Positions 32,625 to 34,097 of a stretch of DNA of 34,097 nucleotides are shown here, piece after piece (positions within the stretch are counted from its first letter, which is position 1; each line of letters begins with the position of its first letter). Source of the stretch: Erythrobacter sp. (GTDB taxonomy: Bacteria; Pseudomonadota; Alphaproteobacteria; Sphingomonadales; Sphingomonadaceae). The translations under genes were made by a program, and so were the position numbers. The stretch covers positions 1 through 34,097 of the forward strand of contig JASBTD010000024.1 of assembly GCA_030148605.1 (NCBI GenBank), written 5' to 3'. Below the pieces are notes generated by a model. It had not been told where the DNA came from and searched no databases. It worked only from the letters and a program-made list of their open reading frames with translations.

Positions 32625-33906
32625 TAAGGATCGCATCTTTACCAATGTCTACGGGTTCCAACCGTGGAATCTTCCCGCTGCGCAGGCACGCGGTGATTGG
32701 GACAATACGAAGAAACTGCTCGAGCGTGGGCAGGAAGCGATCATTGAGGAAATCTAGGACTCAGGGCTTCGCGGGCGGGGCGGGGCAGGCTTTCCGACGG
32801 GTCTGAAGTGGTCCTTCATGCCCAAGGAATCGAAAGACGGACGCCCGAGCTTCCTGGTCATCAATGCCGACGAATCCGAGCCGGGTTCGTGCAAGGACCG
32901 CGAGATCATCCGCCACGATCCGCACAAGCTGATCGAGGGAGCGCTGTGTGCCGGTTTCGCGATGCGCGCGCGGGCGGCATATATCTATATTCGCTGCGAA
33001 TATATCCGCGAGGCTGAAACGCTGCAGGCAGCGATCGACGAAGCTTACGATGCGGGCCTGATCGGCAAGAACGCCAGCGGTTCAGGCTATGACTTCGATG
33101 TGTTCATGCATCGCGGTGCAGGTGCCTATATCTGCGGCGAAGAAACCGCGATGATCGAAAGCCTCGAAGGCAAGAAAGGTCAACCGCGCCTGAAGCCGCC
33201 ATTCCCGGCAGGTGCGGGCCTCTATGGCTGCCCGACCACGGTCAACAATGTCGAGAGCATTGCGGTTGTGCCCACGATCCTGCGGCGCGGGGCAAGCTGG
33301 TTCAACAGCTTCGGACGCGAGAATAACAAGGGCACCAAGCTGTTCCAGATCAGCGGGCATGTCGAAAAGCCCTGCGTGGTCGAGGAAGCGATGAGCATTC
33401 CCTTCCGCGAGCTGATCGAGAAGCATTGCGGCGGCATAACTGGCGGTTGGGATAATCTGCTGGCGGTGATCCCGGGCGGCTCCTCGGTTCCACTGGTTCC
33501 AGCGAAGGAAATCATGGACGCGCCGATGGATTTTGACGGTCTGCGCGAGCTTGGCTCGGGCCTCGGCACCGCGGCGGTCATCGTGATGGACAAGTCGACG
33601 GACATCGTCCGCGCGATTTCGCGCCTGAGCTATTTCTACAAGCACGAGTCATGCGGCCAATGCACGCCTTGCCGCGAAGGCACAGGCTGGATGTGGCGCG
33701 TAATGGAGCGGTTGCGCACCGGCGATGCAGCGATCGAGGAGATCGACATGCTGCAGCAAGTGACCAAGCAGGTTGAAGGGCACACCATCTGCGCGCTGGG
33801 CGACGCGGCCGCATGGCCGATCCAGGGCCTGATCCGCCACTTCCGCCCCGAGCTTGAGCGTCGCATCCATGAGCACAACGCGAAATTCGCGGAGGCAGCC
33901 GAGTAA
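32614..33906 (+). pseudogene. nuoF: nuoF with an in-frame TAG at codon 48
   Basis: The frame from ATG 32614 (MLADKDRIFTNVYGFQPW) to TAA 33906 has the full 430-codon length of NuoF, the NADH-oxidising FMN subunit of complex I, but codon 48 (32755-32757) is TAG. It reads [22 protein letters not shown]; relatives have Lys there, one A-to-T change away. All else looks intact: the [10 protein letters not shown] nucleotide loop, [20 protein letters not shown], and the N3 cluster ligands CGQCTPC with a later Cys in [13 protein letters not shown]. The next in-frame ATG (32818, codon 69) lies beyond the glycine loop, so restarting there would give an inactive protein, and no ribosome site precedes it. 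This may be a sequencing error, a recent nonsense mutation, or suppressed. The stop overlaps nuoG. Confidence 0.85.
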
Positions 33907-34097
33907 TGCCTAAAGTCACCGTAGACGGACAGGAAATCGAAGTCCCTGAAGGCGCGACCGTTCTTCAGGCGTGCGAGCTTGCGGGCAAGGAAATCCCGCG
34001 TTTCTGTTACCACGAACGCTTAAGTATCGCCGGTAACTGCCGGATGTGCCTGGTGGAAGTGAAGCCGGGACCGCCCAAGCCGCAGGCCAGCTGCGCG
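33906..34097 (+). CDS. nuoG: NADH-quinone oxidoreductase subunit G, 5' end only
   Basis: The first 64 codons of NuoG, the large iron-sulfur subunit of complex I; the gene runs past the window edge. It opens with [20 protein letters not shown], the N-terminal ferredoxin-like domain, and shows the first [2Fe-2S] ligands in [19 protein letters not shown], with a further Cys near the window end (ASCA). The ATG overlaps the nuoF stop (TAATG), so translation is probably coupled. Confidence 0.93.
   Translation, partial: MPKVTVDGQEIEVPEGATVLQACELAGKEIPRFCYHERLSIAGNCRMCLVEVKPGPPKPQASCA

Noticed and set aside
32740..32780. Programmed readthrough of the nuoF TAG
   Set aside because: The bases after the stop (GAC TCA) do not match the known CARYYA-type leaky context, and I see no obvious downstream structure; suppression remains possible but unsupported.
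32818..33906. A separate 362-residue gene starting at the internal ATG 32818
   Set aside because: It is simply the rest of nuoF in the same frame; it lacks the [10 protein letters not shown] loop and has no ribosome site, so it is unlikely to be a working gene by itself.

Overview
The window is a chromosomal segment of a GC-rich alphaproteobacterium, most likely Sphingomonadales and probably Erythrobacteraceae. The assignment rests on recalled family resemblance, not on a search. It uses the fabA-fabB-fabI trio, an RNase E with a long acidic/basic insert in its S1 domain, the form of RF2, the nuo operon with small extra reading frames, and intergenic palindromic repeats of the kinds common in sphingomonads. 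Genes are dense, often overlap by ATGA or TGATG, and are almost all housekeeping. I see no phage, insertion sequence, tRNA, rRNA or CRISPR array.

Layout. 1-2070 (minus): 3'-truncated zapE, a PaaI-type thioesterase and sdhB. 2316-9341: a short-chain dehydrogenase, then an envelope-looking group with a flippase, a phosphocholine-cytidylyltransferase-like enzyme, an FkbM methyltransferase, a HIT-like protein, a CDP-alcohol phosphotransferase with an uncharacterised N-terminal region, a MobA-like nucleotidyltransferase and a METTL7-like methyltransferase. The group could make and attach a phospho-alcohol head group to a lipid or glycan; its product is unknown. 9401-15954: rne, divergent from a periplasmic amidase and penicillin-binding protein 1A. 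16026-18494: an exported Bcp-like peroxiredoxin, prfB and a coupled exported methyltransferase-like protein. 18637-21234: fabA, fabB and fabI, the unsaturated fatty acid branch plus enoyl reductase. 21259-24186: an NTF2-like protein, a D-2-hydroxyacid dehydrogenase, a secreted SH3 protein and two paralogous small lipoproteins. 24263-28321: a thiolase, divergent from a coniferyl-aldehyde-dehydrogenase-like enzyme coupled to a secreted beta-propeller protein.

28439-34097: the start of a complex I operon, nuoA-B-C-D-E-F-G, with two small membrane-protein genes (31356-31529 and 32442-32624). This is the most unusual part. First, nuoF carries an in-frame TAG at codon 48, just before its glycine-rich FMN/NADH-binding loop, while the rest of the frame looks intact. 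Second, three palindromic repeats sit between nuo genes, and each lies in a short open frame that overlaps the gene before it and the gene after it. Third, the first 15 codons of nuoE are present twice; the copies encode identical amino acids, yet nine codons differ, all synonymously. Sequencing error, recent mutation and recombination are all possible explanations, and each can be tested.
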